Positions 7,945-17,733 of a stretch of DNA of 64,000 nt are shown here, in pieces. Each line of letters opens with the position of its first letter. Position 1 is the first letter of the stretch. Under the pieces are notes generated by a model, which was given only the letters and a program-made list of their open reading frames with translations, was not told the origin of the DNA and ran no database searches. A program made the translations under genes and the position numbers. The DNA is from CAWCPR01 sp963797475 (GTDB lineage: Bacteria; Chloroflexota; Anaerolineae; Anaerolineales; UBA4823): contig CAWCPR010000001.1 of assembly GCA_963797475.1 (NCBI GenBank), positions 2,728,001-2,792,000 on the forward strand, given 5' to 3'.

Positions 7945-8946
7945 ATGCGAGTCAACCGGGATACATTAATCAAAGTCGTTCGAACCACCGTTTCACAGCG
8001 AACGCGGGCCGACCGCAACCTGATGTCGGTCTATTTATGCGGCTCTTTGTTGGGTGAAGATTATCTGCTGGGAGGAGCGGCAGACATCGACCTGGTATTC
8101 ATTCACACCGATGCGGTCACGGAAGAGCGCGAGATCGTACATCTGACTGAAGATGTTCACCTGGACATTGCCCATCACCTCTATCGTACCTATCGCCAGA
8201 CTCGCAGCCTGCGGGTGCATCCCTGGTTAGGGCCAACGATCTTTTCCTGTCAGGTCCTGTACGACCCGCAGCATTTCATGGATTTTACACAGGCCAGTGT
8301 GCGCGGCCAATTTTACCGCTCCGACCATGTCCTCGAGCGTGTGCGTAAGCTTGTCGACCAGGCGCGCCAGATCTGGCTTTCCTATTTTAATGATCTGCCA
8401 GAAGCGGGGCCGGCGGAGGTGTTGGTTTATTTACGGGCTGTGGAGCACGCCGCAAACGCCGTCGCCAGCCTGAACGGGCCGCCTCTGGCAGAAAGGCGAT
8501 TCCTGTTAAATTTTCCTGCCCGCGCCCAGGCCGTTGAGCGTCCCGGCCTGTATGCGGGATTGTTAGGCCTGCTTGGGGCTCCAAATATTGAGCCAGCGGT
8601 TCTGTCCGCCTGGCTGGGGGCCTGGCAGGAAGCATACGATCATGTGCCCGCAGATAAAGCTCCAGCCCGGCTGAACCCCATCCGCAAACCGTATTACCAG
8701 AAGGCCTTAGAATCATTGCTCAACAGCGGCCAACCTCAAACGGCCTTAATGCTTTTGCTGAGCACCTGGACGCTGGCAGCCTGCGAGTTGCCTCTCGAAT
8801 CGCCTGCTTTGGAAAGCTGGCGCTCAGCCTTCAGACAATTGGGTTTGATCGGCGCTGGATTTGAAGAGCGGGTGAAAGCCCTGGATGCTTACCTGGACAT
8901 GGTGGAAGAGACCGTCGACGGCTGGGCGCAAGCAAACGGCGCTTAA
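7945..8946 (+). CDS. nucleotidyltransferase-fold protein of unknown substrate
   Basis: The product has 333 residues. The polymerase-beta-type active site is visible as CGSLLGEDYLLGGAADIDLVF, with GS at 33-34 and the two metal-binding Asp residues in ADIDL at about 47 and 49. A helical C-terminal half of about 200 residues follows, with no recognisable motif, as in MNT or aminoglycoside adenylyltransferase-like enzymes. The substrate cannot be named. AGGGAGGTG immediately upstream fixes ATG 7945 over the earlier start at 7891. It may be co-transcribed with the deoxynucleoside kinase. The gene ends just before the parS palindrome. Confidence 0.75.
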   Translation: MRVNRDTLIKVVRTTVSQRTRADRNLMSVYLCGSLLGEDYLLGGAADIDLVFIHTDAVTEEREIVHLTEDVHLDIAHHLYRTYRQTRSLRVHPWLGPTIFSCQVLYDPQHFMDFTQASVRGQFYRSDHVLERVRKLVDQARQIWLSYFNDLPEAGPAEVLVYLRAVEHAANAVASLNGPPLAERRFLLNFPARAQAVERPGLYAGLLGLLGAPNIEPAVLSAWLGAWQEAYDHVPADKAPARLNPIRKPYYQKALESLLNSGQPQTALMLLLSTWTLAACELPLESPALESWRSAFRQLGLIGAGFEERVKALDAYLDMVEETVDGWAQANGA

Positions 8947-8993
8947 GCGCCTATCCTAATCGCTGTAATGGGTCAGCGGTTGCGCCGAAAAAA

Positions 8994-9035
8994 AAGGATG
9001 TATAAATGTTTCACGTGAAACATTTATACATCCTT
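8994..9035. promoter_or_regulatory. 42-bp perfect palindrome containing a canonical parS site
   Basis: The central 16 bases, 9007-9022, read TGTTTCACGTGAAACA, the established ParB-binding parS consensus. Perfect symmetry extends 13 bases further on each side, from AAGGATG at 8994 to CATCCTT at 9035. The element lies in the 109-bp gap between convergent genes. ParB is known to load at such sites for chromosome segregation, usually in the origin-proximal part of the chromosome. With A-rich sequence on the left flank, the hairpin may also act as a terminator; that second role is inference. Confidence 0.9.
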
Positions 9036-9055
9036 AAAAGGGCCAAATTTCGACT

Positions 9056-9643
9056 TCAGTCGCTTTGGCTCGCCAGCAGGGATTGCTCGATCATCCGGAT
9101 CAGGGTGGACTCATAGCGCACCACGGAACCAGAACCGCGCAGCAAACAAGTCTCACAGGTCGATTTCATCAGCCCCCACATGGTCCTGGCTAGAACAGCC
9201 GGATCGAAGCGCCGGATTTGGCCGAGGGCCATCCTTTTCACCAGCCATTCTGCAAGATAACGTTCCAACTCCTGGCGCTGCGGGCGGAAATGCAGGTTTT
9301 CCGGGGTCGCCAGGTCGAGGTTGAGGCTGAATAAGCGCAACAAATCGATATTCTCCGCCGAAAACGCCAGGACGCGGTGGATGGTCTCGGCGAGCGCTCT
9401 TCTCGGATCCGGGTGAGCGAGCGCCGGGGCGAGGGCCTCTGCCAGTTGGATCATGTATTCGTCTCCCAGGGCCAGCGCCAGGTCCGTTTTTGACTCGAAG
9501 TGCAGATACAATGTGCCGACGGCGCTGCCGGCAAGGGTGGCGATTTGGGCCATGTTAGCCGCCTCAAAGCCCACGTCTTGAAAAATTTTACGGGCGGCTT
9601 TCAGGATCGCATCTCGGCGAGCCGGGTCGGCTTTTCGTGACAT
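9056..9643 (-). CDS. TetR-family transcriptional regulator
   Basis: The product has 195 residues. The N-terminal helix-turn-helix is clear: RDAILKAARKIFQDVGFEAANMAQIA, then AGSAVGTLYLHFESKTDL. The C-terminal ligand domain is helical and unassigned, with two Cys residues in STCETCLLRGSG. ATG 9643 is preceded by AAAAGGAGG, so the 12-codon longer form at 9679 is rejected. A perfect 21-base palindrome directly upstream is the likely autoregulatory operator. No effector gene is divergently paired nearby, so its target is unknown. Confidence 0.9.
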   Translation of the reverse strand: MSRKADPARRDAILKAARKIFQDVGFEAANMAQIATLAGSAVGTLYLHFESKTDLALALGDEYMIQLAEALAPALAHPDPRRALAETIHRVLAFSAENIDLLRLFSLNLDLATPENLHFRPQRQELERYLAEWLVKRMALGQIRRFDPAVLARTMWGLMKSTCETCLLRGSGSVVRYESTLIRMIEQSLLASQSD

Positions 9644-9659
9644 CTTGCGCCTCCTTTTA

Positions 9660-9680
9660 AATGAATGAACTTCATTCATT
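9660..9680. promoter_or_regulatory. TetR operator (AATGAATGAA-C-TTCATTCATT)
   Basis: Two 10-base arms are perfectly complementary around the central C at 9670. The palindrome lies 17 bases upstream of the TetR ATG, where repressor binding would block transcription. The TGAATGAA...TTCATTCA shape is common for TetR regulators of envelope or multidrug functions. Assignment to this TetR is by position. Confidence 0.75.
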
Positions 9681-9926
9681 AATAATACCCGTCTGGCTTG
9701 AGACTGTCAAGGCGCTTGGTTTCTTTAGCCGCTGGTGGTCTTATAATACGGATTATTGTGACTTTTTCCCCTTGGCTTCGATACCGTTAAAGCTTATGCA
9801 TCTGATCGTAGCCTTTGCCGCTCCTCCCTTTCCCCTTGCCGGGCCTGAGCCGTGCCATCTGCCGCCATTCAGGATCATTCTGAATTTCCAGGGTCAGAAG
9901 GAAATTATGTGGGGCAAAGGAGAGTG
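9681..9926. other. intergenic region upstream of the ECF sigma gene
   Basis: About 250 bases separate the TetR operator from the sigma-factor gene. A perfect -10-like TATAAT occurs at 9742-9747, but no good -35 stands 16-18 bases before it. No conserved small gene was recognised; one 88-codon frame has no domain-like character and no ribosome site. Confidence 0.35.
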
Positions 9927-10514
9927 ATGCAGCCAATGATCTCAACCTCGTCGCGGCAGGACTCGCTATCCGAAGACGAAGAAACCGCTCTGGTCGAGAG
10001 CATCCAATACAATCCGGGCACGGCCGCCAGCGCATTCGCCAGCCTTTACCGCCATTATCTCCATCCGGTTTACTACTACCTGTTGAGCAAGGTAGGTAAC
10101 CGCAGCGAGGCTGAGGACCTGGCTTCTCAGGTTTTCCTCGATGTTCTGGAGGGGTTAAAGGATTACCGCCACCACGGCCATTTCGCAGCCTGGCTGTTTA
10201 CGATCGCCCGTAACCAGGCTGTGGATCATTATCGCCGCAAATCCGAGTTGTCCCTGGAGCATGCGCCCGACCTGGTCGATCCTGAACAGGACCCATCGAT
10301 ACATTTAGCTCGCCAGGAAGACCTGGAGAGCCTGGCCCGGTTGGTCTCCAGCTTGAGCCAGGAAGAAAAAGAGCTGCTGCGCCTGCGTTTCGCCGCCGGT
10401 CTGCGCTTTGGGGAAATCGCCAAATTGTTGAAGCGAAAAGAATCGGCGGTCAAGATGGCTTATTACCGTTTGCTGGCGCGCTTGCAGCGTTACTTGGAGG
10501 CCGGTCATGAATGA
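9927..10514 (+). CDS. ECF-type RNA polymerase sigma factor
   Basis: The product has 195 residues. Region 2 spans about 35-105 (LYRHYLHPVYYYLLSKVGNRSEAEDLASQVF, ending in AAWLFTIARNQAVDHYRR). Region 4 spans about 135-190 (LSQEEKELLRLRFAAGLRFGEIAKLLKRKESAVKMAYYRLL). There is no region 1 or 3, as in ECF/sigma-70 group 4 proteins. AAAGGAGAG precedes ATG 9927; ATG 9936 is an alternative with looser spacing. It overlaps the next gene by 8 bases, strongly suggesting a sigma/anti-sigma pair with the membrane protein that follows. Confidence 0.92.
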   Translation: MQPMISTSSRQDSLSEDEETALVESIQYNPGTAASAFASLYRHYLHPVYYYLLSKVGNRSEAEDLASQVFLDVLEGLKDYRHHGHFAAWLFTIARNQAVDHYRRKSELSLEHAPDLVDPEQDPSIHLARQEDLESLARLVSSLSQEEKELLRLRFAAGLRFGEIAKLLKRKESAVKMAYYRLLARLQRYLEAGHE

Positions 10515-13500
10515 GCCTGAGCAAAGTGGCCCTTATTCGGAACTGGAACGCCAATTGGATGAGCTTTTCCATCCGGGCTCGCCTGACCCGGATTTTGCCA
10601 GCCGGCTGGAAGCGCGCCTGCTGGCTCGGATTGAGGGGACATCAGGCCAGCGTCCGCAGAAGCCGCAGCTCAGGACCATTTTTTTCTCTTCCCCGAGCCG
10701 CATGCTGGCCTGGGGCGGCGCGGCGCTCTTGCTGGTGCTGGCGCTGGCCTGGGTCATCAGCCACCTACTCCCGGTAGAGCCGCCCACCGGCGGACGCCCA
10801 GCTCTGCAACCTTCTGGCAGCCCGCCTGCCCTGTTGACTCCTGGCAGCCTACCTGCCTCGCAAACTCCTGCGACGCAGCCAGGATTGGGGAAACTGGTCT
10901 ATGTTAGCGCAGGAGAGCTCTGGGTTGTGACTTTGCCGGATAGCGAACCGCAGCGCCTGACCTCGGACGGCCTGAACCGAGAGCCGCGCTGGTCGCCTTC
11001 CGGGGAGTGGCTGGCTTTCTACAAAGGCACCGACCAGGTTTGGATCTCGGAAGCGGACGGCAGCGCCGCTCATCCCCTGTCCAACGCCGGCCCGCTTGGC
11101 GCGTTCGCCTGGTCGCCCGTGAAAGACCAGATCGCTTACGTCGCCAATGACGGCGAACTGCATTTGACCCAGGCTGGCGCGGGGGATGACCGCACCCTGG
11201 TTTCTGCGGTGGGATCTGGCCAGATCGCGCGCCTGGCCTTTAGCCCGGATGGGCGCTGGATCGCCTTCGAGTGGCTCGAGCAGGCCGAGAACCAGACCAT
11301 AGCGGATAACGGCCTTTGGAAAGTCCCGGTTGAAGGGGGTGATCCGCAAGAGGTCTATTCCGGTCCGGCGACCCTGGCTGGCTGGAGCGCGGATGGGCGC
11401 TCGCTGATTTTCTGGACTGGCAACGACCAATATTCGGCTTCGATGCAGGCGGATGGTGCCCCTCTAGGTCTGGCGACTGCCGCAGGTGATGAACCACAGA
11501 TGCTGCCGGATACAGTTTTAGTTTTCGGCGATTTTTTGAGCACGGACCCATCCGGCTCGGGCCGTCTGGCGTATATCGCCGGCGCAGGGCGCGAAACCTG
11601 GAAAGATAAGGGCCTGGCATTGTATGTCAATGGGCATGCCGGCCTTTTGACTTCGCTCGACCGGGCGGTCTCGTCGCCTGCCTGGTCGTTCGATGGCTCG
11701 CAAATCGCTTACGTAAGCACAAAAAGCGCCGGTCAGGATTCCAGCTCGGATGCGGTACCCCGGGCATTAGCGGGTCGCCATATCTGGTCTGTGGATCTCC
11801 TGAGTGGGGAGACCCGCCAGTTGACCGGGGATCCGGCCTATCGAGATGAGCGCCCGCTCTGGTCGCGGGATGGCAGCCAGTTGCTATTCGTTCGCCTGGA
11901 TGGAGCCGGCCAGGCCTCCGTGTGGATGCTGCCTGCAGCCGGGGGCGAGCCGCGCCAGGTCGTGGAGTCGTTGGCGGCTCCGCAAGATGTTGGTGGCCTC
12001 TCGGCCGATGACCGCTGGTTTGGAACCTACGGTCACGTCGATTGGGATGAGCTTCTGAACTGGTGGCAGCCGTTGCGGCAAGCCAGCCTGGATGCCGGTC
12101 CAACCGGCGCAGCCACCACTGAAGGGACAACGCCCGCACCTATGACCCCCACAGCCGGGCCAGGCTCACAGACACCTCTTTCGCTGCAATCATCGCCTGA
12201 AGAGATCCGCCAGCGCATCCTGGATCCGGCCTGGGAGACCCTGTGGGCGCAGGGAGAGGCGAGCGTCTATTCACCCAACGGCCTGCAACAAAACACATAC
12301 GTCCAGGGTTGGCTGGAGCGGCCAGGCGCCGGGCGCGTTTTGACTACTGACCCGCTGTTTGGCAGCCTGGGCTTCACCCTGGATATGGACCCGCGCTGGG
12401 TGTGGGTCAGCGACGGCAGCTCCTTGACCTTGTTCGACCAGCGCAGCGGGCAATTCGACCCGAGCGCGGCGACGAAGGAATGGGTCAGCCATCCTTTGGA
12501 AGCCTCCGGGGAGACGATCGGGATGTTGTTCCCGTCTTACCTGGCGCTGCGCAGCGAAGAGCTGCAAGTCGTCGAGATGAGCGCCCAGGCCGGGCGCCCG
12601 GCGCTGGTGGTGGATTGGGCAAAATATCGCCTGTGGGTGGACGCAAAGACCGGGGTCTTGCTGCGCCAGCAAACGCGCGCCGAGGACGGCGAGGTGAGCA
12701 GCGATATCGCCTTGCAGGCTGTGCTCTACGACCTGCCGCTGCCAGCGGGCTTGCTGAATCCCCAGGACCTGGGCGGAACCCGCTTCGAGGCGCCTCCGGC
12801 CGCGCTGCCCACGCCCGAAGCGAACCTTCCCGCACAGCCGGCGCCCGATTCACCCCCATTGAAGGTGGTTTTTCAGGCCATTACTCCGCAGGGCGTCGAG
12901 CTTTTTGTGGCCTCCGACACTGGGGCTGATTTGGTCCAGTTGACTCACGACCAGTCGCTTGACGTCGAGCCGGCCTGCGCCCCGGATGGGAGTCGCATCG
13001 CTTTCAGCGCTTTACGAGAGGGGCAGAAGGATATTGATCTCATCGACCCGGACGGCTCCAACGAAATCTCTCTCACGAATGACCCGGCTGACGATTCCGA
13101 GCCGGCGTTCTCGCCGGATGGGACCCGGATCGCTTTCGTTTCCGAGCGTGACGGCAACCCGGAGATCTACGTGATGAACCTCGATGGTACGGAAGCGACC
13201 CGGCTGACGGACGACCCGGCGAACGATCTATCCCCGGCCTGGTCGCCGGATGGGATTCAGCTCCTGTTCACCTCCGACCGGGAGGGGCGCTCGCAGATCT
13301 ACCGCATGAACGCGGATGGCTCCGGATTAGACAACCTATCCAACAGCCCTGCATCCGATTTCGGGCCGGCCTGGTCGCCGGATGGGAAGAAGATCGCTTT
13401 TTATTCGCCCGACCGCGGCGGGAATGGCCAGGAGGCCATTTATGTGATGACCCGCGACGGATCGGACATCGCCCCCTTGACGGGCAGCGCCAATCTAACA

Positions 13501-14368
13501 GGCACAGCCTCAGGACGCCTGCAGCGCGATATGGCGCCGGTTTGGTCACCGGATGGAGGCCGAATCCTCTTTTATTCCACCAGGGAAGGCGTCCCCAGCG
13601 GGATTTTCGAGACGCGTGCGGACGGCTCCGGGCTGCTGGGATTGGAGCTGGCCCTCACGCCGCGCACACTGGAAGCCGCCAACCCCTGCTGGCTGCCTGC
13701 GAAGGCAGGCGCAGGTTCGGGCGCTGCCTCCGTACTCGAAGCAAGCGATGGGCAAGCAGGCGGCGCCTATGTGACTTTTACTTCTGGCGACTCATCCGTG
13801 GCGATGGTCGACCTGCGCGCCGGCCCCAGCACGGCGGATGCGATTCTGGCCACCCTGCCGGCGGGGAGCCAGTTGCCTGCATTGGGGAAGACCGCCGCGG
13901 GCGATTGGATCCAGGTCGAATACCCGCCCGGCTCGGGCCAGACCGGCTGGGTGTACGCCCCTCTGGTCACGCTCAGCGGCGGGCCGCTGCCGGTTGTGGC
14001 GACGCCCGCTCCGGGTTCTGCCAGCGTTGAGGGCGGCATCATTCTCGGCTATGGGAGCCACCTGCCGGCCCCCCAGCGAGTGGAACGCGCCTGACTTCCT
14101 GGATTCGCCGGCCTATGACGCTGGGACATTGGAAGATTTACTGGCTCGCCGCCGGGTAGAGGTCTGGCTGCTGGGTTACCGCGCGCAGGAGGTCCGGCGG
14201 TTGGGCGATCATTACCTGGTAGCCGTCGAGCCGGCTGCCGGCTTCCAGGTGATCCGCTTCGCAGGGAACGAGAGCGCGCTGCAGGTACATGTCGTCCGGG
14301 CGGGCGTGGAGATTGCCGCCCTGCCGAAATTCTGCCGCAGCGCTCAAAACCCGGACTGCAGCCAGTAA
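10507..14368 (+). CDS. giant membrane-anchored PD40 beta-propeller/SH3b protein, likely anti-sigma partner, C-terminal frameshift
   Basis: A cytoplasmic N-terminus of about 60 residues is followed by one TM segment (about 66-88), a Pro/Ser/Thr linker, a first block of TolB/PD40-type repeats (RWSPSGEWLAF, WSPDG-like motifs, about 125-530), a LolA/RseB-like middle region (about 570-760), a second PD40 block (about 795-1060; repeated SPDGTRIAF units) and an SH3b domain (about 1100-1150). The annotated frame stops at 14094. The next frame continues as SEWNAPDFLDSPAYDAG to 14368, after a C6 run at 14069-14074, so a one-base indel probably truncated the reading. Overlap with the sigma gene suggests that the short cytoplasmic end binds the sigma factor and the exterior senses the envelope; that role is inference. 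GGAGG precedes the ATG. Confidence 0.8.
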
Positions 14369-14394
14369 ACTGCCTCGGTTTGGCCTGATCCGTG

Positions 14395-15579
14395 TCAGCG
14401 CGCGGGTATGAGGAGCTTGGCTGGGTAGCGGCCGGTCCCTTTTAACGTCTCGAGGGCCGCTTGAGTCGTGGAATCGATGATGGTCAGGCTGGCGGCTTCC
14501 CCGCTGGCGATGTAAAGCTGGCTGCCATCAGGATTGGTCGCAAAATCGTCGATCCGGCCGCCCACCTCGAAAGCGGCTGCCTGCTGACCGCTGGCGGTTT
14601 TGAACCCCCAGACTTCTTGGGCGTAGCCGGTGCTTTCATTTTCTGACTCAGCGCCCAGGTAAACGAGCTCGCCGTTTTGGGCTACGGCGAGGTTTCGTCC
14701 GATCAATACCCAGCCCGGCGGGGCGGTTATCCCCGTTTTGGAAATGATCTTCCCGGCTGGCAGGTCCACCTGGACGATTTGGGCTTGCGGGCCGGTTTGA
14801 TTTTGGAGAAGCAGGTACAGCCGCTTGCCGTCCACGCTTAAAGCCGCGCCAGCCACTGCTTCGTTGAAGGATGCGACCACTTCCAGCGCATCGCCGTTCT
14901 GTGGGTCGATGCGCAGCAGTTCACCGCCTCTGGAACAGAGCCAGGCGCTGTCCTCGGCGCGGATCGGGCGACCACAGGCAACAGGCCAATCGAATTCCTC
15001 CTGCTTTTCCAGGCTTTCGGGGTCGAGTTGGGCAATACGCAACGCTCCGTAATCCGAGGCCGGCCCGTATTCCAGCAAATAGAGCCGGTCGCCTTCGACG
15101 GAGGAGAAAAGGAACATGTTATCAGGCGCGGCGCCGATCGGGAGGGCGCGGCCCGGAACAGGCCGGTCGTCGATGACCAGCCGCCCGGACAGGCCGTCGT
15201 AGACGCTAAGGACATCGTGGGATTCCCCGCGCGTGGCGCGCTCCAGGTAAGTGTCTGTAACGTAAAGGCGGCGACCGTCCGGCGAAAGCGCTGCGACCGG
15301 GGCGTAGCGCGTCTCGAAGGAGAACGCGACCTGCAAAGTATCCAGGTCGACAGCGGATATCTGGGTCAGGCGATCCCCTGCCCGGTCCCCCAGGTTGACG
15401 ACGTAGATCAAGCTGCCCGGCCGGGGAGTCGCCTGTGGGGTGGCGGTTTGCGGAGCTTCTCCCCCGTTCGCAGACATGGCCATTGGAAACGGTTGGCCCG
15501 CGCTCGCACAGCCGTTCAGGAAAATGGCGAACAATAAATACAGGATGCTGAATGGCTGGCGGACTGCCAATTTAGCCAT
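14395..15579 (-). CDS. lipoprotein with YVTN/WD-like beta-propeller
   Basis: The product has 394 residues. A hydrophobic signal ends in the lipobox LNGC (Cys about 24), followed by a Thr/Pro-rich spacer. The rest contains repeated strand units such as VAALSPDGRRLYVTDT, GAALSVDGKRLYLL and FATNPDGSQLYIASG, as in YVTN-type seven-bladed propellers. It is predicted to be anchored outside the membrane; its ligand or function is unknown. It converges on the giant propeller gene and heads away from the membrane-protein operon upstream of it. Confidence 0.85.
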   Translation of the reverse strand: MAKLAVRQPFSILYLLFAIFLNGCASAGQPFPMAMSANGGEAPQTATPQATPRPGSLIYVVNLGDRAGDRLTQISAVDLDTLQVAFSFETRYAPVAALSPDGRRLYVTDTYLERATRGESHDVLSVYDGLSGRLVIDDRPVPGRALPIGAAPDNMFLFSSVEGDRLYLLEYGPASDYGALRIAQLDPESLEKQEEFDWPVACGRPIRAEDSAWLCSRGGELLRIDPQNGDALEVVASFNEAVAGAALSVDGKRLYLLLQNQTGPQAQIVQVDLPAGKIISKTGITAPPGWVLIGRNLAVAQNGELVYLGAESENESTGYAQEVWGFKTASGQQAAAFEVGGRIDDFATNPDGSQLYIASGEAASLTIIDSTTQAALETLKGTGRYPAKLLIPAR

Positions 15580-15666
15580 GCGGCGCCTCCCATCCGGGCA
15601 AGTTGTTTCTCATTCGATAGGAATTACACCGCTCCGGCTCCTGCGGTTCCCTGGTGAGGACCGGAC

Positions 15667-16176
15667 CTATTTGCGTCTGGCCTTGGAAGGGAGGAGCGCC
15701 CGGGCGAAGGCCAGAAGCAGGCTGTCCAGGAGGGCCAGAGATAATCCGGCTGCGCCGCCAACCACAGCGGCTAAAGAAACGCCGATCAGCAAGTAGACCG
15801 GCAAGCCAAGCAGGGAAGCCGGAGAGGCGAGGCTGGGGATGAGGATGAAGAGGATTAAAATGAGAAAGAAGAGCGCTCCGTTGACTCCACCCCACAGGAT
15901 GCTTGCTGTCCATAGATCCAGTGGATCCGACAGGATAGGTGCCGTTCTGCCCTGGCGAAGGGCTATAGCGCGCAGCGCCCGGCGCGTGCACCACAGTGTA
16001 GTGCACCACAGGGCGGCGAACAGCGCAAAACCGATCAGCGTGTTGAGGCTGCCCAGCAACTCGCCCAGGACCCCGCGGGTGTAGAGCAGGATCACTAGGG
16101 TCAGGACGAAAAAGCAGGTGTGGAAAGAACCCAGGCTCCATTCCAACAGACGGTCGTGAGGAGATTCTTCAGCCAT
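15667..16176 (-). CDS. polytopic membrane protein, unknown function
   Basis: The product has 169 residues and about four hydrophobic segments (SFHTCFFVLTLVILLYT; a second at LIGFALFAALWCTTLW; two more in the Leu/Ile-rich C-terminal half) and a basic tail PSKARRK. ATG 16176 overlaps the end of the upstream gene by 8 bases, so translation is probably coupled. It is the last gene of an apparent membrane-protein operon running from 17613 down to 15667. No domain is recognised. Confidence 0.65.
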   Translation of the reverse strand: MAEESPHDRLLEWSLGSFHTCFFVLTLVILLYTRGVLGELLGSLNTLIGFALFAALWCTTLWCTRRALRAIALRQGRTAPILSDPLDLWTASILWGGVNGALFFLILILFILIPSLASPASLLGLPVYLLIGVSLAAVVGGAAGLSLALLDSLLLAFARALLPSKARRK

Positions 16177-16642
16177 GGGCCAGGGAGAGCGCCAGAAAGA
16201 GGATTCCAACCAGGTAGACGGCGGTCAGCGCATAGTACGCCTGAAACGGGCGGCCTGGCGTGAATATATTGGATTCAGGAGTGGTTAATGGATATCCAGC
16301 GACCAAAAAGGTACGCAGCAGCGAAAGGGCCACGAAGATCAGGATAGCGCACAGCTTGATCACCAGTTTGGCGCCCCAAATTGCCCCTGGCCCGGGCAAG
16401 CCGTTCCCAAAAACGCCCAGGTTACCAACGCCGGTCAGGACAATCAGGCCAGTTGCCAGCCAGAAGAGCAATTCGTATTTACACGCTAGGTCCGCCATGA
16501 AGCGGCTGCGCTCGCCTGCGGAATTTAGATGTTCTCCTGCAAACAGAGCCCACAGGAGCAGGCTGCCCCCCAGCAGGTAGGCCATGGAAGCCACGTGCAC
16601 CAGGCGGGTGAAAAAGCTCAGGGGGTGCGCGCCAAAGATCAT
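16169..16642 (-). CDS. CopD/DUF2269-like integral membrane protein
   Basis: About 157 residues from ATG 16642, with four hydrophobic segments. RLVHVASMAYLLGGSLLLW near the start resembles CopD-like membrane proteins, where the His in the first helix can bind copper or heme. A further helix, LLFWLATGLIVLTGVGNLG, and the pattern WGAKLVIKLCAILI follow. Copper transport is only a possibility. A GTG at 16687 would give a 172-residue form that overlaps the preceding gene by 28 bases. I prefer the ATG because it avoids this and starts next to the first helix. Confidence 0.65.
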   Translation of the reverse strand: MIFGAHPLSFFTRLVHVASMAYLLGGSLLLWALFAGEHLNSAGERSRFMADLACKYELLFWLATGLIVLTGVGNLGVFGNGLPGPGAIWGAKLVIKLCAILIFVALSLLRTFLVAGYPLTTPESNIFTPGRPFQAYYALTAVYLVGILFLALSLAHG

Positions 16643-16659
16643 TCCAGACGCCGTTTGCT

Positions 16660-16968
16660 TCAACTCATCACTCGCAAGGATAGCCACACCAGCCCAAAAA
16701 GGTGGAGAGTGGTGATGATGCTCGCAGCTTGGAATTCTTTCCGGGTGGCGATTATTTCCAGAGGCTGCGCAAGACCTTCACCTGCGATGTTCAGGACGAA
16801 TTCAGGAGTTTCTCCCAGGGATAGATGCCGGACCATGAACCGGAACCCCGCGCTTTCGGAGGAACTCCGTTGGAGGAAGCTGGTGAAACCAAGCCAGGAG
16901 GCAACGACCAGAAACATGAGGGCGATGCATAAGGCGAGATCGAGGTTTAAAAATCTGAAGCTCTTCAT
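16660..16968 (-). CDS. small two-helix membrane protein
   Basis: The product has 102 residues: an N-terminal TM at about 8-28 (LDLALCIALMFLVVASWLGF), an extracytoplasmic loop of about 50 residues, and a C-terminal TM (IITTLHLFGLVWLSL). No family is recognised. It sits directly upstream of the CopD-like gene and downstream of another membrane protein on the same strand, which suggests a membrane complex. Confidence 0.6.
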   Translation of the reverse strand: MKSFRFLNLDLALCIALMFLVVASWLGFTSFLQRSSSESAGFRFMVRHLSLGETPEFVLNIAGEGLAQPLEIIATRKEFQAASIITTLHLFGLVWLSLRVMS

Positions 16969-16992
16969 AGGTTTTTTATACCGGCCTGGTGC

Positions 16993-17613
16993 TTAACTCA
17001 GATTTGGCAGCAGGAGCAGGTAAATGAGCAGCGCCTGGCCGAACCCTGCGATCAAAAAGGAAACCAGGCGATTCACGAAGCGGCTACCTGCCAGGCGGGC
17101 GTCGACGATCAGCGCGGTTCCCAGGATTGCGAGCAGGAGCGGGACCAGGAAAAGGATCCCACGCGACCAGGCGCCAAGGAGGGCTAACACTGTCAGGATG
17201 ACGCCGGTAATCAGATAGGCGACCTGCTTCCTTGAAAAACCCTGTTGGGAGCGAGAATCCACCAGCAGGCCGAGGGCCAAAAAGGCCAGCAGGGCCGGGA
17301 GCAGGAAGAATCCGATCGTCCAGGCGCCTAGGACGACGAAAGCCAGCAGGATCCCGGCTGCGATCCAGGGGGAGTTCTGCCAGAAGGAGGATGCTGGAAA
17401 TCGCTGGCCAGAAACAGCAACCAGCATGAGGATCGCCAGGGCGGAGATCTCGAGGAAATAAAACCCGGGAATCGGCCAAAGGTCGGAGAAGCGGCTCCCC
17501 GGGAAGGAGGCCTGCGAAACGCTGAACAGGATCACCACCGCCAGGCAGTCCACGGCTCCGATGAATGCCGCAACCAGCTCCAGAGAACGTTGGTAATTTG
17601 ATTTTGAGTCCAT
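16993..17613 (-). CDS. polytopic membrane protein, six to seven TM segments
   Basis: The product has about 206 residues from ATG 17613, with GAGGG just upstream. Hydrophobic segments follow one another from about residue 12 to the end, including LVAAFIGAVDCLAVVILF, FYFLEISALAILMLVAV and several Leu/Ile-rich helices. A longer start at 17712 adds 33 charged residues and lacks a ribosome site. It is the first gene of the putative membrane operon and lies just downstream of the GbsR-type regulator, which may control it. Confidence 0.65.
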   Translation of the reverse strand: MDSKSNYQRSLELVAAFIGAVDCLAVVILFSVSQASFPGSRFSDLWPIPGFYFLEISALAILMLVAVSGQRFPASSFWQNSPWIAAGILLAFVVLGAWTIGFFLLPALLAFLALGLLVDSRSQQGFSRKQVAYLITGVILTVLALLGAWSRGILFLVPLLLAILGTALIVDARLAGSRFVNRLVSFLIAGFGQALLIYLLLLPNLS

Positions 17614-17733
17614 CGCAATTCCCTCAATCTCGCCGGATATCCCGGATCTCTTTTCATCCGCCCCTGGCCATCGGCCAGCGGTCCGCGTGCTGCGCCGATC
17701 CTTAGCCTTCAACCGGAGACAGCCCGCCCAACC

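Noticed and set aside
9661..9927. 88-codon ORF after the TetR operator
   Set aside because: It begins inside the operator palindrome, lacks a ribosome site and has a random-looking composition.
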